Source of the DNA: Vibrio palustris | GTDB taxonomy: Bacteria > Pseudomonadota > Gammaproteobacteria > Enterobacterales > Vibrionaceae | Length of the DNA stretch: 64,000 nt | Reading direction: 5' to 3' | NCBI RefSeq assembly: GCF_024346995.1 | Contig: NZ_AP024887.1 | Location: 2,480,001-2,544,000 of the forward strand | The notes under the pieces: model-generated | What the model was told of the DNA's origin: nothing | Database searches by the model: none | Seen by the model: the letters and a program-made list of their open reading frames with translations, nothing else | Program-made: the position numbers and the translations under genes | Shown: positions 10,531 to 27,127 of the stretch, in pieces | Position numbering within the stretch: position 1 is the first letter of the stretch | How the letters are laid out: each line of letters begins with the position of its first letter

Positions 10531-10564
10531 GAAAAAAAAGCCTCGTTCATAAGAACGAGGCTTT
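10531..10564 (-). terminator. Terminator of the downstream rRNA operon
   Basis: 12-bp stem AAAGCCTCGTTC / GAACGAGGCTTT with loop ATAA (10537-10564). On the minus strand it is followed by a long U run. It lies 10 bp beyond tRNA-Asp and ends the rrn transcript. Confidence 0.9.
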
Positions 10565-10573
10565 AAAACTTAA

Positions 10574-10650
10574 TGGCGGAACGGACGGGATTCGAACCCG
10601 CGACCCCCGGCGTGACAGGCCGGTATTCTAACCAGCTGAACTACCGCTCC
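10574..10650 (-). tRNA. tRNA-Asp (anticodon GTC)
   Basis: 77 nt on the minus strand, starting GGAGCGGTAG and ending with encoded CCA. The anticodon loop CCTGTCACG gives GTC. It is the distal tRNA of the downstream rRNA operon, 48 bp after 5S. Confidence 0.96.
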
Positions 10651-10698
10651 GCAAACTGGTTTTTCCATAACGCTGCACGCAGCACTATGTCTAAATTC

Positions 10699-10818
10699 AA
10701 GCCTGGCGATGACCTACTCTCACATGGGGAAACCCCACACTACCATCGGCGCTATTTCGTTTCACTTCTGAGTTCGGCATGGGATCAGGTGGGTCCAAAA
10801 TGCTATGGTCGCCAAGCA
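10699..10818 (-). rRNA. rrf: 5S rRNA (downstream operon)
   Basis: About 120 nt. It starts TGCTTGGCGACCATAGC, contains the universal CCGAACTCAGAAGTGAAACG, and ends GTCATCGCCAGGCTT; the two ends pair as helix I. Confidence 0.96.
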
Positions 10819-10948
10819 AATTCTTTCTGTTATCGCCCAAAGGGCCATAACAATAATCTGGAAAGCTGTTTTTGTGGCTATAAAAAGCCGTTCTCACACA
10901 CTCAAGTACTCATATTGAGTCCGTTACAAAACCTTTTTGGTGTTGTAT

Positions 10949-13840
<2,892 letters not shown>

Positions 13841-14162
13841 ATACAACCCAAAAAAGTTTTGGATTGATGAACAAAGTCACCAAGGTTTGTCTGCATTTTT
13901 ATACATGTTGCAGACTCGATATTGCCGGACTCAATTTTGAATACACACTCTATAAAAGAGTATGATTTTCCAAGAACACTTGAATGTGTTTGGTGTTTGT
14001 TGGTATCAAACGATACAACAAACATTGAGAACTTTTACAAATAATTCATATTTATCGCTAAATACGATTATTTTGTCAGCTTTCCAAATTGTTAAAGAGC
14101 AATGTGTATCTTTTTACAAAGACACCATTTTTAAGAACACTGCACACCAATGTGCTTAAAGA
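13841..14162 (-). other. tRNA-Ala to 23S spacer with boxA
   Basis: Internal spacer of the downstream rRNA operon. It contains the antitermination boxA-type sequence TGCTCTTTAACAATTTGG on the minus strand (14084-14101). Otherwise it is AT-rich and matches the spacer of the upstream operon closely from about 13841 to 14101. No gene is supported. Confidence 0.75.
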
Positions 14163-14238
14163 TGGTGGAGCTATGCGGGATCGAACCGCAGACCTCCTGC
14201 GTGCAAGGCAGGCGCTCTCCCAGCTGAGCTATAGCCCC
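14163..14238 (-). tRNA. tRNA-Ala (anticodon TGC)
   Basis: 76 nt, GGGGCTATAGCTCAGCTGGG at the 5' end and encoded CCA at the 3' end; anticodon loop CTTGCACG gives TGC. It lies in the 16S-23S spacer. Confidence 0.96.
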
Positions 14239-14283
14239 ATCTTGGTCAATTTCATTTTCAAACAAACGCATGAAGCAGAAATT

Positions 14284-14360
14284 GGTGGGTCTGAGTGGAC
14301 TTGAACCACCGACCTCCCGCTTATCAGGCGAGCGCTCTAACCAGCTGAGCTACAGACCCA
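14284..14360 (-). tRNA. tRNA-Ile (anticodon GAT)
   Basis: 77 nt, 7-bp acceptor stem TGGGTCT / AGACCCA, encoded CCA; anticodon loop CTGATAAG gives GAT. It is transcribed just before tRNA-Ala, the usual Ile-Ala spacer pair. Confidence 0.96.
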
Positions 14361-14428
14361 CTAAGGTGCTCTTAACTTTCTAAACCATATCAATCTGTGT
14401 GAACACTCATCGCAATAATCATTCGTAT

Positions 14429-15968
<1,540 letters not shown>

Positions 15969-16190
15969 AAAGTTTTTTCGGCTCAATGAATACTGACTTC
16001 AAAACTAATATTTGTTTAAAAACAAACATATAATCTTAAAGCTATTATCATTCCAACAGAATGATAATGAATTGACTGTGCCAAGATTAACTCAGTTAAT
16101 CTCGATTGGTCACTCAGTTCATTGAAACCAATTTTGTTTCCGAAGAAACTATTGATTATCATCAACGAGTGCCCACACAGATTGATAGGT

Positions 16191-16208
16191 TTAAATTATT
16201 AAAGAGCT
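16191..16208 (-). promoter_or_regulatory. Leader boxA, downstream rRNA operon
   Basis: On the minus strand AGCTCTTTAATAATTTAA resembles the rrn antitermination boxA. It has T where the upstream operon's leader has C (AATA instead of AACA). Confidence 0.6.
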
Positions 16209-16244
16209 TGGCTTTCTGTACCGAAGTACTTAAGCGAGGTGCGT

Positions 16245-16272
16245 ATAGTACGCGTTACACTTTGAAAGTCAA
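16245..16272 (-). promoter_or_regulatory. rRNA promoter of the downstream operon
   Basis: Minus strand TTGACT (16267-16272), 16-bp spacer, TACTAT (16245-16250), then an ACGC discriminator. Upstream, 16273-16300 is A/T-rich and fits an UP element. Promoter, leader and 16S start are all placed as in typical rrn P1 promoters. It lies only about 70 bp beyond the 5S gene of the preceding operon. Confidence 0.85.
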
Positions 16273-16306
16273 CATAAAATTCTAAAAATTTAAAACTTTA
16301 TGGTGA

Positions 16307-16331
16307 CTTGCTTGATTTTTCATCAAGCAAG
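16307..16331 (-). other. Stem-loop after 5S of the upstream operon
   Basis: CTTGCTTGAT / ATCAAGCAAG, a perfect 10-bp stem with a 5-nt loop 8 bp beyond 5S. On the minus strand it is followed by TCACCATAAAG rather than a U run, so it is a weak terminator or a processing stem. Confidence 0.6.
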
Positions 16332-16339
16332 CGATATTA

Positions 16340-16459
16340 AAGCCTGGCGATGACCTACTCTCACATGGGGAAACCCCACACTACCATCGGCGCTATTTCG
16401 TTTCACTTCTGAGTTCGGCATGGGATCAGGTGGGTCCAAAATGCTATGGTCGCCAAGCA
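16340..16459 (-). rRNA. rrf: 5S rRNA (upstream operon)
   Basis: About 120 nt, matching the 10699-10818 copy by eye, with the same CCGAACTCAGAAGTGAAACG core and closing helix. Confidence 0.95.
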
Positions 16460-16587
16460 AATTCTTTCTGTTATCGCCCAAAGGCCATAACAATAATCTG
16501 GAAAGCTGTTTTTGTGGCTATAAAAGCCGTTCTCACACACTCAAGTACTCATATTGAGTCCGTTACAAAACCTTTTTGGTGTTGTAT

Positions 16588-19479
<2,892 letters not shown>

Positions 19480-19849
19480 ATACAACCCAAAAAAGTTTTG
19501 GATTGATGAACAAAGTCACCAAGGTTTGTCTGCATTTTTATACATGTTGCAGACTCGATATTGCCGGACTCAATTTTGAATACACACTCTATTAATAGAG
19601 TATGATTTTCCAAGAACACTTGAATGTGTTTGGTGTTTGTTGGTATCAAGCGATACAACAAACATTGAGAACTTTTACAAATAATTCATATTTATCGCTA
19701 AATACGATTATTTTGTCAGCTTTCCAAATTGTTAAAGAGCAGAGTATTTTCTTATAAAATACACTTTCTAAAGATTTTCAGCGTCACAAATTCCAACCAC
19801 GCACGTTTCGGTAGTGGTTTGGAAGAAAGATCCAAAAATATTTAGAGAG
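19480..19849 (-). other. tRNA-Val to 23S spacer with boxA
   Basis: Spacer of the upstream rRNA operon. 19480-19741 nearly matches the other operon and contains boxA TGCTCTTTAACAATTTGG (19724-19741, minus strand). From 19742 to 19849 it is unrelated to the other operon. No gene is supported. Confidence 0.75.
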
Positions 19850-19925
19850 TGGTGGGCGATACCGGGTTCGAACCAGTGACCCCCTGCTTGTAAGGCAGGT
19901 GCTCTCCCAACTGAGCTAATCGCCC
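19850..19925 (-). tRNA. tRNA-Val (anticodon TAC)
   Basis: 76 nt, GGGCGATTAGCTCAGTTGGG at the 5' end and encoded CCA; anticodon loop CTTACAAG gives TAC. Confidence 0.96.
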
Positions 19926-19952
19926 ATTGTATTTTAATTCCCATGGAAGGAA

Positions 19953-20028
19953 TGGTGGGTCGTGCAGGATTCGAACCTGCGACCAATTGATTAAAAGTCA
20001 ACTGCTCTACCAACTGAGCTAACGACCC
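19953..20028 (-). tRNA. tRNA-Lys (anticodon TTT)
   Basis: 76 nt, GGGTCGTTAGCTCAGTTGGT at the 5' end and encoded CCA; anticodon loop CTTTTAAT gives TTT. Confidence 0.96.
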
Positions 20029-20030
20029 AA

Positions 20031-20106
20031 TGGTATCCCGTAGGGGAGTCGAACCCCTGTTACCGCCGTGAAAGGGCGGTGTCCTAGGCCTCTAGACGAA
20101 CGGGAC
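20031..20106 (-). tRNA. tRNA-Glu (anticodon TTC)
   Basis: 76 nt, GTCCCGTTCGTCTAGAGGCC at the 5' end and encoded CCA; anticodon loop CTTTCACG gives TTC. Only 2 bp separate it from tRNA-Lys. It is the first spacer tRNA after 16S. Confidence 0.96.
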
Positions 20107-20179
20107 ACTAAGATACTCTTTTGCTTTGTCTAAACCATATCAATCTGTGTGAACACTCATCGCAATAATCATTTCGTAT

Positions 20180-21719
<1,540 letters not shown>

Positions 21720-21941
21720 AAAGTTTTTTCGGCTCAATGAATACTGACTTCAAAACTAATATTTGTTAAAAACAAACATGTAATCTTAAAGCTATTATCA
21801 TTCCAACAGAATGATAATGAATTGACTGTGCCAAGACTAACCGAAGTTAATCTCGATTGGTCACTCAGTTCATTGAAACCAATTTTGTTTCCGAAGAAAC
21901 TATTGATTATCATCAACGAGTGCCCACACAGATTGATAGGT

Positions 21942-21959
21942 TTAAATTGTTAAAGAGCT
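21942..21959 (-). promoter_or_regulatory. Leader boxA, upstream rRNA operon
   Basis: Minus strand AGCTCTTTAACAATTTAA, matching the standard rrn antitermination boxA. It lies about 220 bp before the 16S start. Confidence 0.7.
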
Positions 21960-22005
21960 TTTCCTTAGCTTCGAACTGCATAAAGCGTCGTTGCTAGGGG
22001 TGCGT

Positions 22006-22033
22006 ATAATACGCTTTAATTTGTTTGAGTCAA
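22006..22033 (-). promoter_or_regulatory. rRNA promoter of the upstream operon
   Basis: Minus strand TTGACT (22028-22033), 16-bp spacer, TATTAT (22006-22011), then ACGC. Same architecture as the promoter at 16245-16272. The region beyond it (22034-22347) is AT-rich and shows no gene; it must hold rrn upstream elements and the promoter of the divergent RRM gene. Confidence 0.85.
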
Positions 22034-22347
22034 GAGTTTATTTAAACTTTTTTCTCAAGCCCGATTACTTAGTTTCCTAAGCCACTTCGTAATATTCGTC
22101 TTACTCTGTGTCGGTGAGGCGGCATTATAGGGAGACTAGAAATTATGACAAGTGTTTTTTCGCTTTTTTATTTTGTTCGCTCAAAAAGGCATCAAAGCAA
22201 TAAATTACGAATAAAATATGAACATTTGAAGGTAGTCACAGCAATCTATTGGAAAAATCCCAAGCATGTACGTACTATTCATATATCTATTTTGTGAATA
22301 GTAGATATTTTCCCTTATTGTTTTCTTCAGAATAAGTAGTATTCGAT

Positions 22348-22809
22348 ATGAACTTTACTAAAGATATATTAATTACCGTAGTTTTAGCACTGATAGGCGC
22401 AATCCTTTTTTCTCAGGTTTCCGTGTCGCCCGCAATCAGTTTCCTTATTGGTGTCGTATTAACCGCGTTGGTGTTTACGTGGACGAAAAAGACACCGGCT
22501 CCTCAACATGAAGAACCTACTAGTGACAACATGTCCACGACTACTCTTTATGTGGGGAACTTGCCTTATAAAGCGAATGAAACCAATGTGCGCGATTTAT
22601 TTGCAGAACATGGTGATGTCTTCGCTGTACGATTAATGAAAGATAAGCGTACTGGCAAAAGACGCGGCTTTGGTTTTGTCGTTATGTCTTCTGCTAGTGC
22701 CGACCAAACCATTAATGCGCTTAATGAAGCTGACTACATGCAGCGTACTTTAAAAGTACGAGTAGCCAACGATCCTAAACATCCCTCCGGAACGGACAGT
22801 TTTGAATAA
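22348..22809 (+). CDS. Membrane-anchored RNA-recognition-motif protein
   Basis: A 153-residue protein with two short hydrophobic helices (about residues 7-24 and 28-45), a charged linker, then one RRM (about 65-140). The RRM is recognised by RNP2 LYVGNL and RNP1 [10 protein letters not shown], so single-stranded RNA binding is expected. Met-62 ([11 protein letters not shown]) could serve as a second start giving a soluble RRM only, though no strong ribosome site is seen for it. The gene is divergent from the rRNA operon. Its last 35 bp overlap the 3' end of convergent murI. The target RNA is unknown. Confidence 0.82.
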   Translation: MNFTKDILITVVLALIGAILFSQVSVSPAISFLIGVVLTALVFTWTKKTPAPQHEEPTSDNMSTTTLYVGNLPYKANETNVRDLFAEHGDVFAVRLMKDKRTGKRRGFGFVVMSSASADQTINALNEADYMQRTLKVRVANDPKHPSGTDSFE

Positions 22810-23581
22810 CGCCAAATCCTAACTTGTCTAGTTCTACGTTCAGTGCCATTTCTTCCCAGGGAATGGTACTGGACATTATTTTATGTTTCTCGCGCTTGCC
22901 TTTATATATCCGACCAATGTCTAGCATTAACAACTGCGCAACTCGCCTCGCAATAGCCTTTCCAGAATCTACTAGTAAAACCTCTTTACCTAATACCGTC
23001 TGAATTTCATCTTTTATTAAAGGGAAATGTGTACACCCAAGAACAGCAACATCAATTTTTTGGCGCAGTGGTGCAAGAATGCAATTCAATTCTTGTAAGT
23101 CAATGGTATAACCTCGTAGCTTTGCTTCTGCCATATCGACCAACCGTGTTGAGCCTAATAATTCAACGGGTTGATGCGGCGAAAAGTCTTGTATTAAGTC
23201 ATGGGTATACTGCCTAGTTACTGTTGCTGGCGTTGCTATCAAACCCACGGCTAAGTTTGAAAGTAATGATGCAGGTTTAATAGCAGGAACGACTCCGACA
23301 ACAGGTATAGAAAGTTCAGCACGTAAAGAAGGTAAAACAATAGTGCTAGCGGTATTACACGCAATCACGACTAAGTCGATCGATTCTTTTACAACAGCTG
23401 ATACGACAATGCTGGTCACTCGCGAAATTAATACGTCCTGCTCAAGCTCTCCGTATGGGTATGCTTCATTATCGAAGGTATACACTATCGATAATTGTGG
23501 TAAATGCTCTACGATGGCTTGATATACAGACAGCCCACCTACACCAGAATCAAAAATCAGTACTTTGGGTCGAGTCGTCAC
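22775..23581 (-). CDS. murI: Glutamate racemase
   Basis: Interconverts L- and D-glutamate for peptidoglycan. It has 268 residues with [10 protein letters not shown] (N-terminal Asp-Ser site), ACNTAST (first catalytic Cys) and LGCTHFPL (second catalytic Cys). The start is GTG 23581. It follows btuB on the same strand, with a terminator between, as in E. coli where btuB-murI precede rrnB. The 3' end overlaps the RRM gene by 35 bp. Confidence 0.96.
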   Translation of the reverse strand: MTTRPKVLIFDSGVGGLSVYQAIVEHLPQLSIVYTFDNEAYPYGELEQDVLISRVTSIVVSAVVKESIDLVVIACNTASTIVLPSLRAELSIPVVGVVPAIKPASLLSNLAVGLIATPATVTRQYTHDLIQDFSPHQPVELLGSTRLVDMAEAKLRGYTIDLQELNCILAPLRQKIDVAVLGCTHFPLIKDEIQTVLGKEVLLVDSGKAIARRVAQLLMLDIGRIYKGKREKHKIMSSTIPWEEMALNVELDKLGFGVIQNCPFRRDV

Positions 23582-23653
23582 AAATTATTCTCACTAGAAA
23601 AAACGCATTAATGATACTCGCTCTTTTTTCTGCTGCAACGGTCAAAATACGAT

Positions 23654-23676
23654 AAAAAAACCGCCCGAAGGCGGTT
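23654..23676 (-). terminator. Terminator between btuB and murI
   Basis: Minus strand AACCGCC-TTCG-GGCGGTT followed by UUUUU. The stable UUCG-type tetraloop and the U run make a good terminator, 6 bp after the btuB stop. Confidence 0.88.
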
Positions 23677-23681
23677 AATAG

Positions 23682-25508
23682 TTAAAATTGATAACCCATA
23701 TTCATATAGTAGGCCCGTTCAGCCGCTGGATAACCTGCGGCCGTGGCGTATTCCTTATCAAGTAAGTTAGCAATGCGTCCACTCAGCGTCACCTTCTTTG
23801 TCACGTAGTAATTAATCGACGTATTCACTAAGGCGTAACTGGCTAAATCAACATGAGCGGTAGAAGTTGGCCGACGACTAAACCACATATAACTCACGAC
23901 CCAATCGATATCATCAAAGTGAGTAGTAGTATTCCACTTATAAATTTGTCGAGATCGGCGCACCAATTGTTTGCCATCTTTATCTTTGGGCGATTTAATA
24001 TCAGCACTCAGCTGATGATCGACAATTCCAGTCCGAAAGTTGGCTTCTACTTCGATCCCTTTAATATGCGATTGCCCATTAATATTTTTGGACACATAAG
24101 TGCTGGGATCATAGCTTAGTAGATTGGTTATCTTATTATCGTAACCAGTCACCGACCAATAGACATCATAAACACGCCCATAGACACCTAATTCATAGCT
24201 TTTCGATGTTTCCGGCGTTAAACCTTCATTACCATAAGTTGGGTCATACAACTCATATAAGTTTGGCGCTTTAATGCCAGTGCCATATGAGGCTCGTAGC
24301 GCCAACTCAGGAATAAAGCGATAGCCTGCCGCGATATTGTAAGTCTCGTCTTGACCAAACGCTTCGTTATCATCAATGCGTCCGCTGGCTTGTAAGCGTA
24401 ATTGATCAATGTCGGATGTCACTAGTGCATATACCGCGGTGTTATCACGCGTGTACTCGCGATTGGTTTGCAAGTTTTTATAACCTGACTGACGCCAATC
24501 AACTCCACCAGCGAGGGTGAGTCCCTGATTCACTTCAAAGCTATTCGACCACTTGGCGACGCTTTGCGTGACGCGATCTTTGGTGGCACCAGACGATGCC
24601 TTACCAAGCTTTTGTTGATAATCCCACTGCTTTTGCTGCTGATAATTAAACTGCAATAACGAGCGATATTGCTGGCCATTGAATGCTCCCCCCAATGTCC
24701 AAGACTGATCTTCTTTCTCGGCTTCCATATATTGACGCGAACCAAATGAAGAGTCGTATTGGTAGGTGTTTTTAAACAACCGGCCATTCGCAAACAGTGA
24801 GAGTTGTTCGGTCACATCATGGGTATACCCTACTAAGCCATTATTACTTTTAAAACCATGTTTATCGCCATCATTAATGCCAGGCACAGGATGAACGTTA
24901 TAGCCATCATCGGCCTCATGGCTCACTGCCATATTCAATTGACCATTCTCAGACGTCGCGACTCCCGTCGAACCGCCAATTTGTTTGTAGTCCAAACTGC
25001 CTAAACCAACATTGACTTTGGTTATCTGCTGACGCGAACGCGCCACCGTTATGATATTGATGACGCCACCGATGGCCTCAGAGCCATAGAGAGAGGCCTT
25101 AGCCCCGCGCACGTACTCAATATGATCAACGTAATTCAGCGGTATTTGATTAAAATCCACCGCCCCTTTCGCAGAGCGAGCTAAACGCACACCATCCATC
25201 AGGACTAACACTTGTGATGGTCCTGTTCCGCGCACATAGAGGCTCGCTAGTTGCCCTCGCCCACCATTTTGCGAGATTTGCACTCCCGTTAAACGGCACA
25301 GCACATCCGGTAAACTTTTCGCTTGTGACTGCTCAATGTCTCTGCGGGTAATCACATCGATATTAGCAAGAGCCGTACGCTCTTGTTGAGGAAAGCGATT
25401 CGCCGTCACTATTACCGTATCCATGCTCGTAGGCGTAAGTTTGGCATGACTAGGAACTGACGCACATAATAATGCAGCCACTGAACATACCAGTAATGAC
25501 TTATTCAT
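23682..25508 (-). CDS. btuB: TonB-dependent vitamin B12 receptor BtuB
   Basis: 608-residue outer-membrane receptor for cobalamin. It has a signal peptide (about 1-22, ending SHA), TonB box DTVIVTA, a plug domain with LYGSEAIGGVINII, and a C-terminal beta-barrel ending in Phe (NMGYQF). BtuB identity rests on overall plug similarity and on the conserved btuB-murI synteny; another small TonB receptor cannot be fully excluded. The start is ATG 25508. Its upstream region (25509-25748) does not show a cobalamin riboswitch core. It is not part of the siderophore locus although adjacent to it. Confidence 0.85.
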   Translation of the reverse strand: MNKSLLVCSVAALLCASVPSHAKLTPTSMDTVIVTANRFPQQERTALANIDVITRRDIEQSQAKSLPDVLCRLTGVQISQNGGRGQLASLYVRGTGPSQVLVLMDGVRLARSAKGAVDFNQIPLNYVDHIEYVRGAKASLYGSEAIGGVINIITVARSRQQITKVNVGLGSLDYKQIGGSTGVATSENGQLNMAVSHEADDGYNVHPVPGINDGDKHGFKSNNGLVGYTHDVTEQLSLFANGRLFKNTYQYDSSFGSRQYMEAEKEDQSWTLGGAFNGQQYRSLLQFNYQQQKQWDYQQKLGKASSGATKDRVTQSVAKWSNSFEVNQGLTLAGGVDWRQSGYKNLQTNREYTRDNTAVYALVTSDIDQLRLQASGRIDDNEAFGQDETYNIAAGYRFIPELALRASYGTGIKAPNLYELYDPTYGNEGLTPETSKSYELGVYGRVYDVYWSVTGYDNKITNLLSYDPSTYVSKNINGQSHIKGIEVEANFRTGIVDHQLSADIKSPKDKDGKQLVRRSRQIYKWNTTTHFDDIDWVVSYMWFSRRPTSTAHVDLASYALVNTSINYYVTKKVTLSGRIANLLDKEYATAAGYPAAERAYYMNMGYQF

Positions 25509-25748
25509 TTAATTAAACCATTTAATAATCAGAAAAATATTCGTTTGAAATACTATACATTGACAGTGACGATACCCGAAGTGGGTTGTTATTAAATATC
25601 AATATAAAGATAAGAGTTAGGCATAATGAACACTCACAAGTGAAGTGCTACTTAAGCGATAAGATTGGTGAACAGGTTAATAATGCCGTTATTACACGTT
25701 CAAACTTTAGACAAGATAGCAATAGCTTGCGAGTCATCGAAGGAGATT

Positions 25749-25773
25749 GCAATCAGGCACATGGCCTGATTGC
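25749..25773 (-). terminator. Stem-loop ending the siderophore operon
   Basis: Perfect 10-bp stem GCAATCAGGC / GCCTGATTGC with a 5-nt loop, 9 bp after the entS stop. No proper U run follows, so termination may need Rho. The remaining 25509-25748 shows no gene and must hold the btuB promoter. Confidence 0.55.
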
Positions 25774-25781
25774 GTGTTATG

Positions 25782-27062
25782 TTAAGCGGTCACTGTGGAT
25801 TTATCTTCTTTGTTCTCTTCTGGCATTAAGTCTGGATCAAATAATCGAGCCTGACGCAATGACTTAAAGCCTACCGCCATCACGGTTCCAAGACCCAGTG
25901 CTCCTAACCCAAATATCATGGCAGAGGCAACAGGAGCGAAGACTTTCCCTAGCGCCCCCATACCAAGAGCGCCAATGGAGTCTCCTGTCACGTCCTGCGC
26001 GGTCCACAAGCTACTTACTCGGCCAAGTAAATGATTTGGAGTATGACCTTGTACTAAAGAATACTGAATGATCGATGTGACCGAGCCTAAATAACCATAA
26101 ATGACTAAAACGAAGAGTAATAATAAATAATGAGCGGCCAGTCCAATGGCAGTAATACAGAGAAATGTCCCCAGCGTACTCAGTATCATTACCCAGCCGG
26201 GTTTACGCGTTGTTTGTAACCAACCGGACGTCAACGCTCCCACCATCGCGCCTAAAGGCATCGCTGCATACATCAGTCCAGCATCAGCTGCGGTACCACC
26301 GAATGTCACTAACGCTAACGCTGGGAAAATAACTTTTACCGCTGTGGCGAGGGTTTCCAGCGTACCTAACGCGACGACACTCCCCACTAATCGATGATTA
26401 AACAAAAAACTAACGCCTTCACCTAATGCTTGTAATGGTGATTCATTACGTGGATGTTCTGCTCTCATACTCGGTAACTGAAGCAACGGAATAAGCGTGG
26501 CTAACGTTCCCAAGGCGGCAAGGCCATAGTTCCAGCTCACCTCTCCAGCCGCAATAACAAAGCCACCGATTGCTGGAGATAACACCATGCCCATGCGTAC
26601 GGTCAGCATACTTAACGCCGCGGCGGACGGAACATTTTCTCTACCAACAATCACCGGCATGCACGCCATTAGCGCCGTCATGCCGAGTGCCCCAAAGAAT
26701 CCATCCCATGCCGATAATAGGTACAGAGCCACTAAAGAAGGCGAAGCCACAACACTATTGAGTGCTAAAGCGACAAATCCTAAACCACAAGTCCCGCGCG
26801 CAAAAATAATCAGCTTTTTTCTATCATAACGATCGGCTAGCACGCCACCGAGCAGTAAGCCAATGAACATGCCAATCCCATCTAACGCCATAATCACGCC
26901 CACTTGCAGCGTCGACCCGGTTAATAAATGGACCTGTACTGGCACCGCAACCGTCATCATACCTAACCCCAGCACTGACACCAGACGAGCGATAAATACC
27001 ATTCTAAAATCACGGTTTTGTCTAAGTAGAGAGAAATCTACTAAAAAGGAAGGTTTTTTCAT
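25782..27062 (-). CDS. entS: EntS-type siderophore exporter (MFS)
   Basis: 426-residue, 12-helix major facilitator protein resembling EntS, which exports newly made enterobactin across the inner membrane. The N-terminus LLRQNRDFRMVFIARLVS and the loop GGVLADRYDRKKLI (motif A after helix 2) are typical of the EntS branch. It is the last gene of the minus-strand siderophore operon, 65 bp after the NRPS with a stem-loop between. The start is ATG 27062 with only a weak ribosome site. Confidence 0.88.
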   Translation of the reverse strand: MKKPSFLVDFSLLRQNRDFRMVFIARLVSVLGLGMMTVAVPVQVHLLTGSTLQVGVIMALDGIGMFIGLLLGGVLADRYDRKKLIIFARGTCGLGFVALALNSVVASPSLVALYLLSAWDGFFGALGMTALMACMPVIVGRENVPSAAALSMLTVRMGMVLSPAIGGFVIAAGEVSWNYGLAALGTLATLIPLLQLPSMRAEHPRNESPLQALGEGVSFLFNHRLVGSVVALGTLETLATAVKVIFPALALVTFGGTAADAGLMYAAMPLGAMVGALTSGWLQTTRKPGWVMILSTLGTFLCITAIGLAAHYLLLLFVLVIYGYLGSVTSIIQYSLVQGHTPNHLLGRVSSLWTAQDVTGDSIGALGMGALGKVFAPVASAMIFGLGALGLGTVMAVGFKSLRQARLFDPDLMPEENKEDKSTVTA

Positions 27063-27084
27063 AATTTCATTAATCTTATCATTA

Positions 27085-27122
27085 AAAGCGGACCAACATC
27101 CCCAAGAGGACGCTGGTCCACT
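27085..27122 (-). terminator. Stem-loop between NRPS and entS
   Basis: On the minus strand GTGGACCA...TGGTCCGC forms a long stem with some G-U pairs, followed by TTTTAATG. It begins a few bases past the NRPS stop and could attenuate entS expression. Confidence 0.5.
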
Positions 27123-27127
27123 TTGTT

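Noticed and set aside
19768..20013. 81-codon frame on the minus strand
   Set aside because: It is made of tRNA-Val and tRNA-Lys sequence.
23682..25508. btuB as a second siderophore receptor of the cluster
   Set aside because: No Fur box is seen upstream, it has its own terminator, and it keeps the btuB-murI-rrn synteny of E. coli.
25586..25867. 93-codon plus-strand frame near the end of entS
   Set aside because: It overlaps the entS 3' end and the stem-loop, has no ribosome site and no protein-like pattern.
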